From NCBI GenBank assembly GCA_027593175.1, contig JAQCJI010000009.1, positions 1-54,419 on the forward strand: a stretch of 54,419 bases of DNA. Reading direction: 5' to 3'. Every line of letters begins with the position of its first letter. The first letter of the stretch is position 1. The stretch comes from Bacteroidota bacterium (GTDB taxonomy: Bacteria; Bacteroidota; Bacteroidia; Cytophagales; Cyclobacteriaceae). This document shows positions 26,471-34,785 of the stretch, piece by piece. The notes below the pieces were generated by a model. It had not been told where the DNA came from. It worked only from the letters and a program-made list of their open reading frames with translations, and did not search any database. The translations under genes and the position numbers were made by a program.

Positions 26471-27175
26471 ATGAAGAAAAGTATCCTAGTGAGTGGAGGT
26501 ACAAAAGGGATTGGAAGGGCGATCGTCGAACGGTTTGCCAAGGAAGGTTTTGATATTTTCACCTGTTCTCGAAATGGACAGGATTTACTCGCTTTGAGGC
26601 AATCGCTGGAGCAAGCCCATCCTGGGATTTTTGTAAGCACCCAGGTGGCCGATCTTTCCATAAAAGAGGAAGTTTTCGCTTTTGCCGAATCGGTAAAAGT
26701 CCAAGGGATTCCAGATGTAATCGTTCACAATACCGGAGTCTTCTTGCCAGGATCGCTTCACGAGGAGCCGGATGGAAATTTGGAATTTCTGATGCAAACC
26801 AATCTGTATTCGGCCTATTATCTTACCCGTGCCTTTGCCAAAGAACTAATAAAGCGCAGATCTGGGCATATTTTTAGTATTGGATCCATTGCCGGTATTA
26901 CTGCTTATGCCAATGGAGGAAGCTACTCCGTGTCCAAGTGGGCTATGTTGGGGATGACGAAGTGTTTCCGTGAGGAATTTAAGCCATACCAGATTAAAGT
27001 GACCTCTATTTTACCTGGAGCTACCCTGACGGATACATGGGCAGGCGTGGATTTGCCTATAGAGCGATTTGTTAGTTCACAAGATGTGGCGGATTCAGTT
27101 TGGGGAGCGTATAACCTTTCCCCTCATGCTGTGGTTGAAGAATTAATTATTCGTCCCCAACTAGGAGATATTTAA
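26471..27175 (+). CDS. Short-chain dehydrogenase/reductase, 234 aa
   Basis: A classical NAD(P)-dependent SDR. The cofactor motif GGTKGIGRA lies at the N-terminus, an NTG variant of the NAG motif in HNTGVFLPG, and the catalytic Ser-Tyr-Lys set in SIGSIAGITAYANGGSYSVSK. The ATG at 26471 is preferred to the GTG at 26462. The C-terminal SILPGATLTDTW is typical of the family. The substrate is unknown, with FabG-like carbonyl reduction one possibility. The stop is 3 bp before ispG, so both are probably co-expressed, but no isoprenoid role for this SDR follows from sequence. Confidence 0.88.
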   Translation: MKKSILVSGGTKGIGRAIVERFAKEGFDIFTCSRNGQDLLALRQSLEQAHPGIFVSTQVADLSIKEEVFAFAESVKVQGIPDVIVHNTGVFLPGSLHEEPDGNLEFLMQTNLYSAYYLTRAFAKELIKRRSGHIFSIGSIAGITAYANGGSYSVSKWAMLGMTKCFREEFKPYQIKVTSILPGATLTDTWAGVDLPIERFVSSQDVADSVWGAYNLSPHAVVEELIIRPQLGDI

Positions 27176-27178
27176 GCT

Positions 27179-29161
27179 ATGGAATCTCAATGGAAGCCTT
27201 TTGAAGGTGGTTATTGCAACAGTTTAACCCAGTATTCACGGAGAGTAACGATTCCGGTACGGGTAGGTGATGTGATCGTTGGTGGGGACAATCCCATCGT
27301 CGTGCAGTCCATGACTACGGTTGATACGATGGATACGCAAGGCTCTGTGGAGCAGTGCATCCGGATGATTGATTCGGGATGTCAATTGATTCGAATCACT
27401 GCGCCCTCGCTCAAGGAGGCGGAGAATCTGCGGAATATCAAGGAGGAATTGAAACGAAGAGGTTACAGTATTCCCTTGGTAGCAGACATTCATTTTACGC
27501 CCAATGCTGCGGAATTGGCAGCAAAAATTGTAGAAAAAGTGCGCATCAATCCTGGTAACTATGCGGACAAAAAGAAATTTGAAGTGCTGGACTATACCGA
27601 TGCCTCCTACGCTGAGGAGCTAGAGCGCATCAGGGAGCGTTTTTTGCCTTTGATTAAAATATGTAAGCAAAATGGTACCGCCATGCGTATCGGCACCAAT
27701 CACGGTTCATTGTCGGACCGAATCATGAGTCGCTACGGGGATAACCCGCTGGGAATGGTGGAGTCAGCTCTGGAATTTCTCAGAATCTGTGAAGACGAAA
27801 AGTATTACGATATCGTTATTTCCATGAAATCCTCCAATACGCAAGTAATGGTTCAGGCCTACCGCTTGCTGGTACAGAAACTCAATGAAGGAGGCTTCAA
27901 ACCCTATCCCTTGCACCTAGGTGTCACCGAAGCGGGTGAGGCAGAGGATGGCAGAATCAAATCGGCTGTAGGCATTGGTACCTTATTGGAAGATGGACTA
28001 GGAGATACCGTTCGCGTTTCCTTGACCGAAGATCCAGAGTTTGAGGCACCTGTAGCCCGTGCTTTGATTGACCGGTACACACACAGAGCAGCGCATGCTT
28101 CTCTTCCTCCGATCAACGAATACCCCATCACCCCTTTTGAATACACCAAAAGGAAGGCGGCTGAAGTCTACAATTTTGGAGGACAAAATGTGCCCCGCGT
28201 AATCACAGATATTTCCAAAATCCAGCAGATCAGTGACCGAGAGATGAAAGCGGTAGGATATTTTTACTTGCCCGAACTGGATAAGTGGAAGATGAATGAC
28301 CTTGGCTGTGACTTTATTTATTCGGGAAGTCATTCCATTCCTTTCATGCTACCCAATGGGATGAAAGAAATACAGGACTATTCGGTTTGGAAAAAAGTAG
28401 TGGACCAACAGAATAAATTTCCCCTCTATCATCTATCAGAATTTAGGGGAGCAACTCATTTTCATCCGGAACTAAATTTTCTTGAGGTATCAGATCTGGA
28501 AATTCAAGAGGCTATTGCTTTAGTCAATGCACGAAAAGACATAGTGCTCATAGTGAACACCTCGAATGTACATGCCCTTCCAGCATTTAGGAGGGCTTTT
28601 GTGGACCTTCTTTTGGCTTCTTGTTCTGTGCCAGTAGTCGTAAAAGTAAGATACCCCGAACAGCATGCAGATCAAACTATGCTTTATGCCGCAACCGATG
28701 TGGGAGGACTTTTGGTGGATGGACAGGGGGATGGAATTTTCATTTCCTTGCCTAAAGAATCCCAAGAAAGTCGACCTGCATTGTTAGAGCAGATAAAATT
28801 GCACAACTCGGTGAGTTTTGGGGTGCTCCAAGCTGCGCGAACGCGCATGTCCAAGACGGAGTACATTTCTTGTCCTTCTTGTGGGCGTACGCTATTTGAT
28901 TTGCAAGAGACCACAGCGATGATTCGGAAGCGTACCGACCACCTGAAAGGCGTAAAGATTGGCATCATGGGCTGCATTGTCAATGGTCCAGGCGAGATGG
29001 CCGATGCAGATTACGGCTATGTAGGTTCGGGTAAAGGTAAAATCACCTTGTACAAGGGCAAGGAAGTGGTTAAGCGCTCCGTAGCCTCCGAAAAAGCGGT
29101 AGACGAATTGATTAACATCATCCGAGAGGATGGACGCTGGCTCGAACCAGAAACTATCTAA
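27179..29161 (+). CDS. ispG: 4-hydroxy-3-methylbut-2-en-1-yl diphosphate synthase (long-form IspG)
   Basis: IspG converts MEcPP to HMBPP in the MEP isoprenoid pathway using a [4Fe-4S] cluster. The N-terminal TIM barrel starts YSRRVTIPVRVGDVIVGGDN, with PLVADIHF and KVRINPGN blocks. The cluster domain holds C565, C568 (SCPSCGRTL), C599 and E606 (GCIVNGPGE). At 660 aa it has the extra middle domain (roughly residues 300-540) of the long form known from Bacteroidota, Chlamydiae and plants, against ~370 aa in E. coli. Nothing is missing. Confidence 0.96.
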   Translation: MESQWKPFEGGYCNSLTQYSRRVTIPVRVGDVIVGGDNPIVVQSMTTVDTMDTQGSVEQCIRMIDSGCQLIRITAPSLKEAENLRNIKEELKRRGYSIPLVADIHFTPNAAELAAKIVEKVRINPGNYADKKKFEVLDYTDASYAEELERIRERFLPLIKICKQNGTAMRIGTNHGSLSDRIMSRYGDNPLGMVESALEFLRICEDEKYYDIVISMKSSNTQVMVQAYRLLVQKLNEGGFKPYPLHLGVTEAGEAEDGRIKSAVGIGTLLEDGLGDTVRVSLTEDPEFEAPVARALIDRYTHRAAHASLPPINEYPITPFEYTKRKAAEVYNFGGQNVPRVITDISKIQQISDREMKAVGYFYLPELDKWKMNDLGCDFIYSGSHSIPFMLPNGMKEIQDYSVWKKVVDQQNKFPLYHLSEFRGATHFHPELNFLEVSDLEIQEAIALVNARKDIVLIVNTSNVHALPAFRRAFVDLLLASCSVPVVVKVRYPEQHADQTMLYAATDVGGLLVDGQGDGIFISLPKESQESRPALLEQIKLHNSVSFGVLQAARTRMSKTEYISCPSCGRTLFDLQETTAMIRKRTDHLKGVKIGIMGCIVNGPGEMADADYGYVGSGKGKITLYKGKEVVKRSVASEKAVDELINIIREDGRWLEPETI

Positions 29162-29240
29162 GATTCAAGCTTTACTTCTTTTGGAAGGAGAACTAAACTT
29201 AATTCCGTTGGCGGCGGTTACCTTATAAATCGAATTTCTC

Positions 29241-29438
29241 ATGTCAGAAAAAAATCAAGTAAAGGAGTTTTTTAAGTTGGGTGAGGTAGGGAATTATTTT
29301 CTACGTGTATTCAAAAAGCCAGATCCAAATGCTCCGAGTAACATCAACTTGCGCTTGATGCATGGCATCAACAAGATTTCTATTTTAGTTTTCCTTTTTG
29401 CCGTTATTTTTTGGATGGTCAAAAGACTTTTTTTCTAA
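29241..29438 (+). CDS. Small single-helix membrane protein, 65 aa
   Basis: A short charged N-terminus with GEVGNYFLRVFKKPDPNAPSNINLR is followed by MHGINKISILVFLFAVIFWMV and a basic tail. The KPDPNxPxNxNLRxMHGINKIS pattern recurs in small Bacteroidota proteins, which from memory I associate with DUF6728; no function is known. It has a clear ATG and lies 79 bp after ispG. Confidence 0.7.
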   Translation: MSEKNQVKEFFKLGEVGNYFLRVFKKPDPNAPSNINLRLMHGINKISILVFLFAVIFWMVKRLFF

Positions 29439-29496
29439 GAGAATCACGCTTTTCTTAATCCTAGGAGCTGATGGGCAGCATTTTTTAGGGAGGTCC

Positions 29497-30135
29497 TTAA
29501 AATAGAATTCCCACTTGGAAGTTTAAGCTATGGTACAAGATGGAAGTGGAGCTTAAGTAGCTAAATCCTGCCGGGAGTGTGGCTTTGGTACGAAAAAGAG
29601 GAATCTTTGGCTTGTTCTCGGATTGACTATGAGAGCCTTCATAAAAGTAGCTTGGCTGTCTTTTATAGCCAATACTTGCTGTAAGTGCCCATTTCCCTTT
29701 TTTGGCAGGAAGTTTTATACCTACTGCTGGGCGAAGCATTAATCCAGATTCGTGCCAAGTACTTGACCAATCTGTCCGTTCGACTTTTTCAAGAAGCGTA
29801 GACCCATAGCCTAGATCAAGGCTGCCAAAAAATTGGGGCTTAGAGGATTTTCCCAAAAATCCTCTCCATCCCAGGCCTACAGGTAATAGGGTTACACTAG
29901 GATAGTGGTCCAAGCCTAAAAAAAGTCCAAGGGCCTGATTTCGGAAGACTTTTTTGCCATGAAAGGCTGAAAAGGAAAAGTTGACCCGCGATTCAGTTTT
30001 ATCTTCCCAAATGTTTTTTGTTTTTCCTGTTAGAAAGCCTACTTCCACCTGAGTAAACCTAGGTTTTGTCTGTGCTAGGGAGGCTTGAAGTCCGCAAAAA
30101 AAGAGGGCAATAAAAAAAAGAATCTGATTTTTCAT
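29497..30135 (-). CDS. Secreted/outer-membrane beta-barrel-like protein, 212 aa
   Basis: The ATG at 30135 starts a signal peptide (MKNQILFFIALFFCGLQASLA-Q). The rest is made of alternating strands with aromatic ends (VNFSFSAFHGKKVF, LGLFLGLDHYPSVTLLPVGLG, LNFQVGILF at the end), which suggests an outer-membrane barrel ending in phenylalanine. An upstream in-frame ATG (30153) would overlap the LVIVD gene and spoil the signal peptide. The start is 4 bp after the LVIVD stop, so the two form an operon and may act together at the cell surface. No enzyme motif is seen. Confidence 0.75.
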   Translation of the reverse strand: MKNQILFFIALFFCGLQASLAQTKPRFTQVEVGFLTGKTKNIWEDKTESRVNFSFSAFHGKKVFRNQALGLFLGLDHYPSVTLLPVGLGWRGFLGKSSKPQFFGSLDLGYGSTLLEKVERTDWSSTWHESGLMLRPAVGIKLPAKKGKWALTASIGYKRQPSYFYEGSHSQSENKPKIPLFRTKATLPAGFSYLSSTSILYHSLNFQVGILF

Positions 30136-30139
30136 GCCA

Positions 30140-31387
30140 CTAGCTAACTTCAATAGGGTTGCTTACTTGGATACAGCTTAGTTTTTTAAGTTTGGCGGGA
30201 TTGCTGTAATCGTACTGGCATACCCCGTCTGGACCGATTACGATCAAGGATTTAGGGCCTGGGATTAGGTCTGCCGACTTCATGGATTGGATGAATTCCA
30301 ACTGATTTTTGTCGATGGATTGGATATCGTTAATCTTGAAACTTTTCAAACCATACTTCCCCTCGGCCACATACAGGTAGTTTTCCGCCAATCCCAAACC
30401 ATGTGGGTTGAGCATGGGATAGGCTTTTTTGAGTTTGGGTTGGTAAGGATCCTTGATATCTAGTACATGCAATTCATTGACTCCATTGGCACAAAAATTT
30501 CCACTGCGAAGCGTCACAAAAGCATATTCCTCGTTGACTACGACCGGGTCGCAGGAGAGAACATGCTCGTATACAGCCATTCGGGTGGGAGAGGAAGGAT
30601 TGGAGGCGTCATAGATATGCATGCCGCGGTTCGAACCGATAAATAGTTTTTGTTGAAAGGGAAAGATGGTCTCAATACCCCAGCCCAGTTCGATGGGCTT
30701 GAGGAACTTTGGTTCGGCAGGATTTTGGACATCAAATACCCGGAGTGTGGAAGCATCTACTGCAAAAAGATGCCCGTCCATCAGTGTAAATCGGGCCATG
30801 GATCCACCCGTACCATAGCTTTGGGAGGCTTTTGCCATATTTGAACTGAGGCTCATGTTAGGTCGTACCATCCACATGGTTTCAAATGCCCAGGAGGGGC
30901 TATCGCTAGTGAGCACGGTATCCTTGAAGGTGATGATTTTTCCAGTGCTGTGCTGGTACAAGTGGTTGAACACATCTTCCACCCGCTTCATTAGGCGGAT
31001 ATTTCGAATGTTGGTAAGGTCAAAGGCAAGCAAATCCACGTAATTGTCTGCGTACAAGATGTCGCTGTTGACGGCTAGGTCAATATTGCCTTCAATAGGG
31101 ATAAAGCTTAGGTTGATGGGGTTTGCTGGATTTTTATTGTCGTAGACATGTATCCCTTTGTTGGGCTCGTTGATCAACAGGTAATCTTTGTAAATGTAGA
31201 TTTTTCCCGCATTCTCAATCTCCTGAGCAGGAGCAATGGCGATTAACTTGGCTCGCACATCTTTCATTTCCAGATAGACGGGCATCATCGTACGGAAGGA
31301 GTAGGTGCTTTTGACCTCATCCATACATGAAAAAAGAAGGCTACTGCCAAAAAGCACGATAAAGAGGAATTTGATGCGATTTTTCAT
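30140..31387 (-). CDS. LVIVD-repeat beta-propeller lipoprotein
   Basis: The 415-aa protein begins with an SPII signal (MKNRIKFLFIVLFGSSLLFSC, C21) and then repeats the LVIVD-type pattern of a beta propeller: YIYKDYLLINEPNKGIHVYD, DLLAFDLTNIRN, LFAVDASTLRVFDVQNPAEP, LFIGSNRGMHIYDASNPSSP, NELHVLDIKDPYQPK and LYVAEGKYGLKSF. It is likely an outer-membrane lipoprotein involved in surface binding; no catalytic motif is visible. It is first in a two-gene minus-strand operon with the barrel protein. A TAGTTTTG -7-like box lies ~30 bp upstream on the minus strand (31415-31422). Confidence 0.88.
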   Translation of the reverse strand: MKNRIKFLFIVLFGSSLLFSCMDEVKSTYSFRTMMPVYLEMKDVRAKLIAIAPAQEIENAGKIYIYKDYLLINEPNKGIHVYDNKNPANPINLSFIPIEGNIDLAVNSDILYADNYVDLLAFDLTNIRNIRLMKRVEDVFNHLYQHSTGKIITFKDTVLTSDSPSWAFETMWMVRPNMSLSSNMAKASQSYGTGGSMARFTLMDGHLFAVDASTLRVFDVQNPAEPKFLKPIELGWGIETIFPFQQKLFIGSNRGMHIYDASNPSSPTRMAVYEHVLSCDPVVVNEEYAFVTLRSGNFCANGVNELHVLDIKDPYQPKLKKAYPMLNPHGLGLAENYLYVAEGKYGLKSFKINDIQSIDKNQLEFIQSMKSADLIPGPKSLIVIGPDGVCQYDYSNPAKLKKLSCIQVSNPIEVS

Positions 31388-31627
31388 CGAGAGAGCTGTT
31401 TAAAAAGCGTGAGACAAAACTAATTTATTTCTAAACGTTTGGCTAATTCAATTCGCTACAAATCCAATCAAATTTTAAACTGAGGTAGGCTAATCCTGTT
31501 GGCGATGGAGAAAAAGGGGAGAGGGTTACGCGTTAATGCCCTACTTTTAGTTCTCCCGTTCTATTTTTTTTGAATCCAAAGGATACTTTTTAGTTCAAAT
31601 GTGTAACTTAAGGGATTGACATATGCT

Positions 31628-32668
31628 ATGAATTCACGACGAACATTTATTCAAAACACCTCTCTTCTCGGTCTTGCTATGAGTATACAACCCAATTTAT
31701 CTGTATTTGCTGCCCAAAAGAAGGTGTTCGGCCACGGGGATTTTCAGTATACCCTCGATGCCAACTGGGGTAATTTAGAACCCACAAAAGTTCCGGTGAT
31801 CAACTGCCATGAAATGGTGATGGATCGAAAGGGGAGGATGATTTTACTTACCGACGAGCCCAAGAATAATGTGATCATCTACAGCCAATCGGGCAAGTTA
31901 CTAACTACCTGGACTTTGGGACTGACCTCAGCTCACGGCTTGACCTTAGTAGATGAAGGTGATGCAGAATACCTCTGGCTGGTGGATAATGGAGGCAGAG
32001 TTCTCAAAACTACCCTGGACGGCAAGGTGGTGGCTGAACTTGCTTCTCCCGTAGCGGAAGGAATTTATACGGATAAAATGCGGTGGGTGCCTACCGAGAC
32101 AGCCGTAGCTCCCAACGGTGACCTGTATGTTGCCGATGGCTATGGATCTCAATATTTTTTACAGTACGACAGCCAAGGCAAATTTATCAGAAAATTTGGT
32201 GGGGCAGGAAATGGAGATGATCAGTTTAGTACGGCGCATGGAATCGCTATTGATTCAAGGGGAACAGGTGCTCCCAGCCTCTTGTGCACCTCTAGAGGTC
32301 ACAATTCCTTCAAGCGCTTTACCTTAGAGGGGAAATACTTGGAAACGATCTTTCTGCCGGGTGCATTCGTTTGTAGGCCGGTTATTTATGGAGAAAATCT
32401 TTATTCAGGGGTTTGTTGGTCCAGGTTGAGGTACATGGAGCAAACAGATAACTCTGGGTTTGTGACCATCTTAAACAAAGACAATCGGGTGGTGTCCAAT
32501 CCAGGAGGGACGGAGCCCTACTACCACAATGGAGTCTTGCAGGTCATGCTTCAAGAGGAGGCGGTCTTTCAACATTGCCACGATGTGTGTATCGATCAGG
32601 ATGAAAACATCTATGTATGCCAATGGAATGCGGGGAAGTCTTATCCAATCAAGTTGACTCGAGTTTGA
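31628..32668 (+). CDS. Secreted NHL-type beta-propeller protein, 346 aa
   Basis: The ATG at 31628 gives MNSRRTFIQNTSLLGLAMS, a Tat-like signal with twin arginine and a cleavage region near VFAAQ. The body has NHL/6-bladed propeller repeats: PNGDLYVADGYGSQYFLQYD, GDDQFSTAHGIAIDSRG, HDVCIDQDENIYVCQWN. It resembles secreted propeller proteins encoded near sugar or uronate catabolism genes in Bacteroidota, but no substrate is implied here. It is divergent from the LVIVD operon across 240 bp and has no co-directional partner. Confidence 0.82.
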   Translation: MNSRRTFIQNTSLLGLAMSIQPNLSVFAAQKKVFGHGDFQYTLDANWGNLEPTKVPVINCHEMVMDRKGRMILLTDEPKNNVIIYSQSGKLLTTWTLGLTSAHGLTLVDEGDAEYLWLVDNGGRVLKTTLDGKVVAELASPVAEGIYTDKMRWVPTETAVAPNGDLYVADGYGSQYFLQYDSQGKFIRKFGGAGNGDDQFSTAHGIAIDSRGTGAPSLLCTSRGHNSFKRFTLEGKYLETIFLPGAFVCRPVIYGENLYSGVCWSRLRYMEQTDNSGFVTILNKDNRVVSNPGGTEPYYHNGVLQVMLQEEAVFQHCHDVCIDQDENIYVCQWNAGKSYPIKLTRV

Positions 32669-32827
32669 TTTTGCTTTAGGTCTCTTGCTCAGGACCGTTT
32701 GAGAAATGGATATCGAGTGATAGCAATCCCGATAACCCAAATCGGCCTCAGCTGCGAGTATATGAATAAAATCAAAAGAGAAGGGAAGGAGGATCTGCTA
32801 GAGGGCGATATTTTCAAGCAAATCATC

Positions 32828-32941
32828 AGTGGATAAGCACATAAAATAAGTGGATAACTTGTTTTTTTATACTGAAATTAGTTGCAAAAATTGTGGGAAA
32901 CTTTTTTAAAAAAGAGTTGGATTCTTTTTTTTTATCAACCA
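32828..32941. other. Cluster of DnaA-box-like 9-mers in AT-rich DNA
   Basis: AGTGGATAA occurs at 32828-32836 and again at 32849-32857, 21 bp apart, each 8/9 to the DnaA-box complement TGTGGATAA. TGTGGGAAA (32892-32900) and TTATCAACC (32932-32940) are 7/9 matches. Between them lie long A/T runs that could act as an unwinding element. This suggests a DnaA-binding region, possibly the chromosomal origin; that is not proven. Confidence 0.4.
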
Positions 32942-33050
32942 CCTTTAATACATCAAGTAAGAGAAAAAAAGACCGGAAGTAAGATTTCGGTTTGTTGATT
33001 GAAAGTTTGAGATTGGGCATTAAAGGGGGGCCAGCCTTAGGGTGAGTCTC

Positions 33051-33074
33051 TGTAACGGGAAACCGCAGAAATGC
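33051..33074 (+). repeat. Structured motif copy 1
   Basis: TGTAA, the hairpin CGG-GAAA-CCG, then CAGAAATGC. Confidence 0.6.
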
Positions 33075-33159
33075 CAATAACGATTGGTTTGAGTTTGATG
33101 ACTTCCTCGGAAAGATTCAAATTTTCCCGCTCGAAGTATCAGAAGAGTAATCTTCTGAT

Positions 33160-33184
33160 TGAAAGAGGTAACTCCACAAAAGCG
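33160..33184 (+). repeat. Structured motif copy 2
   Basis: TGAAA, the hairpin GAG-GTAA-CTC, then CACAAAAGCG, directly after a perfect 8-bp hairpin (33138-33159). Confidence 0.6.
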
Positions 33185-33272
33185 AAAAAGGATTAATCAG
33201 CCCAAAATTTTCTTCGGAAGGTTTTGTAATAAAAATCGGGCGCAAAGGAACTGCCACTTAGTTGAGGTAGTT

Positions 33273-33296
33273 TGTAACGGGAAACCGCAGACGTGC
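33273..33296 (+). repeat. Structured motif copy 3
   Basis: TGTAA, the hairpin CGG-GAAA-CCG, then CAGACGTGC. The first 18 bases are identical to copy 1, and it directly follows the 7-bp hairpin 33249-33272. Confidence 0.6.
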
Positions 33297-33374
33297 AACA
33301 AAGATCGGCCTGGAAGTTTACCTTAGGGTAGCCTCTGGATTCCCACCATAAAGGAGCCTTTGCTTGCAAAGGTT

Positions 33375-33400
33375 TGAAAGGGGTAACCACAGAAATGGGG
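33375..33400 (+). repeat. Structured motif copy 4
   Basis: TGAAA, the hairpin GG-GTAA-CC, then ACAGAAATGGGG, two bases after the perfect 7-bp hairpin 33357-33372. The tail ATGGGGATGGG can pair with CCCACCAT at 33342-33349. Confidence 0.6.
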
Positions 33401-33527
33401 ATGGGAATTTAAAAAATCAGGACAAGTCCGAAAGGGCGGCTTCATTCGATGATTTGGACCTGGGTAACTGGGAAAAGTCTTAAACTGTAGCTTGAGGGAG
33501 TCAGTGAACTAAGGGGATCTGTCGACC

Positions 33528-33570
33528 AAACGGGAAGCTTTCGAAAGAATTGCTTCCCGTTTCTGTTTTT
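33528..33570 (+). terminator. Terminator at the end of the tandem-motif RNA
   Basis: AAACGGGAAGC (33528-33538) pairs perfectly with GCTTCCCGTTT (33552-33562) and is followed by CTGTTTTT. It points the same way as the tandem motifs and there is no plus-strand protein gene for it to serve nearby. Confidence 0.85.
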
Positions 33571-33670
33571 AGACCTTTTGGCGTAAATTAGAGCATGTGA
33601 TCTTTGCTCCTTTATTCTTTCCTGCTTTCCACTAGCTTTCTACTTACATGAACTGTTCAAATTCAGCTTT

Positions 33671-34243
33671 TCAAGTCTGCTGGGGAAAATTGGAATTCCA
33701 ATCCCAAAACACAATCGACCAGGGCTGAATGCTATCTTCAAACCTATGAATGAACTGAAATCCGATCCTTTGGTGTGCAGACATGGATCGGTAGTTACTC
33801 AAGGCAATGGAGGTGATCACAAAATCAAAGGTGGAGGCATACTGCGCTTTGTAAGCTCCATATAGTTTTTCAAACAGGCCCGCACTCCGTTGTGATTTAC
33901 CAATACAAACTTGGCCCACGATCATGGGTTGGTAGGAGGTCACTTTTTTGCCTGCCACTTGTAACTTTTCAAAATTGTCAAAAAGTGTAGCCATCATGGG
34001 AACCACAGTTCTCGATTCTAAAGTCATCGCCAGGATATAACCAACTACCTGCTCATTTTCTTTCGCAATGACATGCGAGGCTATGGCCTGCATCCTCTCC
34101 AATTGTTCCATGGTATGGGTAATGGTGACAAAGCCTTGTTCTGCTTTTTCTTCCTCTGAAAGGGCCGGCAAAAGATTTTCTCGTTGGAGGGCCAAAATCC
34201 CCTCGAGATCAGCGCTGGATTGGGAAAGACATAGGTGAACCAT
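33671..34243 (-). CDS. GNAT family N-acetyltransferase
   Basis: A 190-aa acetyl-CoA-dependent acyltransferase by fold. The central strand MIVGQVCIGKSQRSAGLFEKLY resembles the GNAT acetyl-CoA loop region, followed by FVITSIALSNYRSMSAHQRIGF (motif B with an N/H-x-x-S-x-x-x-x-x-x-x-GF pattern). The N-terminal half includes VIAKENEQVVGYILAM. The substrate is unknown. It is monocistronic on the minus strand, and its 3' end lies ~100 bp from the terminator of the tandem-motif RNA. Confidence 0.8.
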   Translation of the reverse strand: MVHLCLSQSSADLEGILALQRENLLPALSEEEKAEQGFVTITHTMEQLERMQAIASHVIAKENEQVVGYILAMTLESRTVVPMMATLFDNFEKLQVAGKKVTSYQPMIVGQVCIGKSQRSAGLFEKLYGAYKAQYASTFDFVITSIALSNYRSMSAHQRIGFQFIHRFEDSIQPWSIVFWDWNSNFPQQT

Positions 34244-34379
34244 GTGATATCGTGAAAAACTTTCCTAAATAAGTATATTTAATCTTTCCGAAAAAATAGG
34301 TAGGAGATCAGTCAAGCAAGTAAAGATGGAATAGTCTTAGATTTTCTTTAAATTTCAGTCTACTTGAATTGCGCTTTCT

Positions 34380-34745
34380 ATGAAACCTATTTCTTATTTC
34401 TATGGGCTTTGGGTGTTTCTCTTTGCACTTTTCGCCTATTGGCAAATCAATGATCCCGACCCGGAAGTTTGGGTGAGCATTTATGCTGTCGCTGTAATTT
34501 TTTCGCTTTTTGCAGTAAGAGGAATTTTTCCCAAATTGCCCCTCACCCTAGTCGTTGTCTTTTGCCTACTTGGAGCCGTATATTTCTTCCCAGGCGGAGT
34601 AAGCGATTGGATTGCTGCCGAATGGGCACAAAAAGACCTGACCATGAAAACACCTCAGATGGAAGAAAACCGAGAAACCTTCGGTTTATTCACGATTGCA
34701 CTTGTTTTGAGTCCAGCACTTTACCGAGCTTGGAAAAAAAACTGA
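34380..34745 (+). CDS. TMEM220-like transmembrane protein, 121 aa
   Basis: A small membrane protein with about four helices: YGLWVFLFALFAYWQINDPD, VWVSIYAVAVIFSLFAV, LTLVVVFCLLGAVYFF and a C-terminal FGLFTIALVLSPALYRAWKK. The QINDPDPEVW block after helix 1 is the hallmark of the transmembrane 220 family. The function is unknown in bacteria. The NIPSNAP gene starts 40 bp downstream on the same strand. Confidence 0.82.
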   Translation: MKPISYFYGLWVFLFALFAYWQINDPDPEVWVSIYAVAVIFSLFAVRGIFPKLPLTLVVVFCLLGAVYFFPGGVSDWIAAEWAQKDLTMKTPQMEENRETFGLFTIALVLSPALYRAWKKN

Positions 34746-34785
34746 TACAAACCCTTAAAAATTTCCACACTTAACTCTAAAATCC

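Larger units (their letters stand above)
32971..33570 (+). ncRNA. Candidate structured non-coding RNA with four tandem motif copies
   Basis: This ~600-nt gene-free stretch has four copies of a motif TGWAA + 3-bp hairpin with GNRA loop + CACAGAAATG-like tail, starting at 33051, 33160, 33273 and 33375 (spacings 109, 113 and 102). In three units a 7-8-bp hairpin immediately precedes the motif: 33138-33159 perfect, 33249-33272 with one G-U, 33357-33372 perfect. Unit 1 is closed by a 9-bp stem with one bulged G (33012-33021 with 33070-33078), and GGAAGT (32975-32980) can pair with ACTTCC (33101-33106). An intrinsic terminator in the same orientation ends it. I do not recognise an Rfam family, and no clear promoter is seen. 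Confidence 0.5.

Noticed and set aside
32826-33390. Minus-strand open frames at 32826-33077 and 33193-33390
   Set aside because: Low-complexity or shifted translations of the structured region with no start context or protein-like pattern.
33051-33400. Regularly spaced repeats considered as a CRISPR array or tandem riboswitch
   Set aside because: Spacing is ~108 nt, repeats are degenerate and structured, and no cas gene is near. No gene lies downstream on the same strand for a cis riboswitch.
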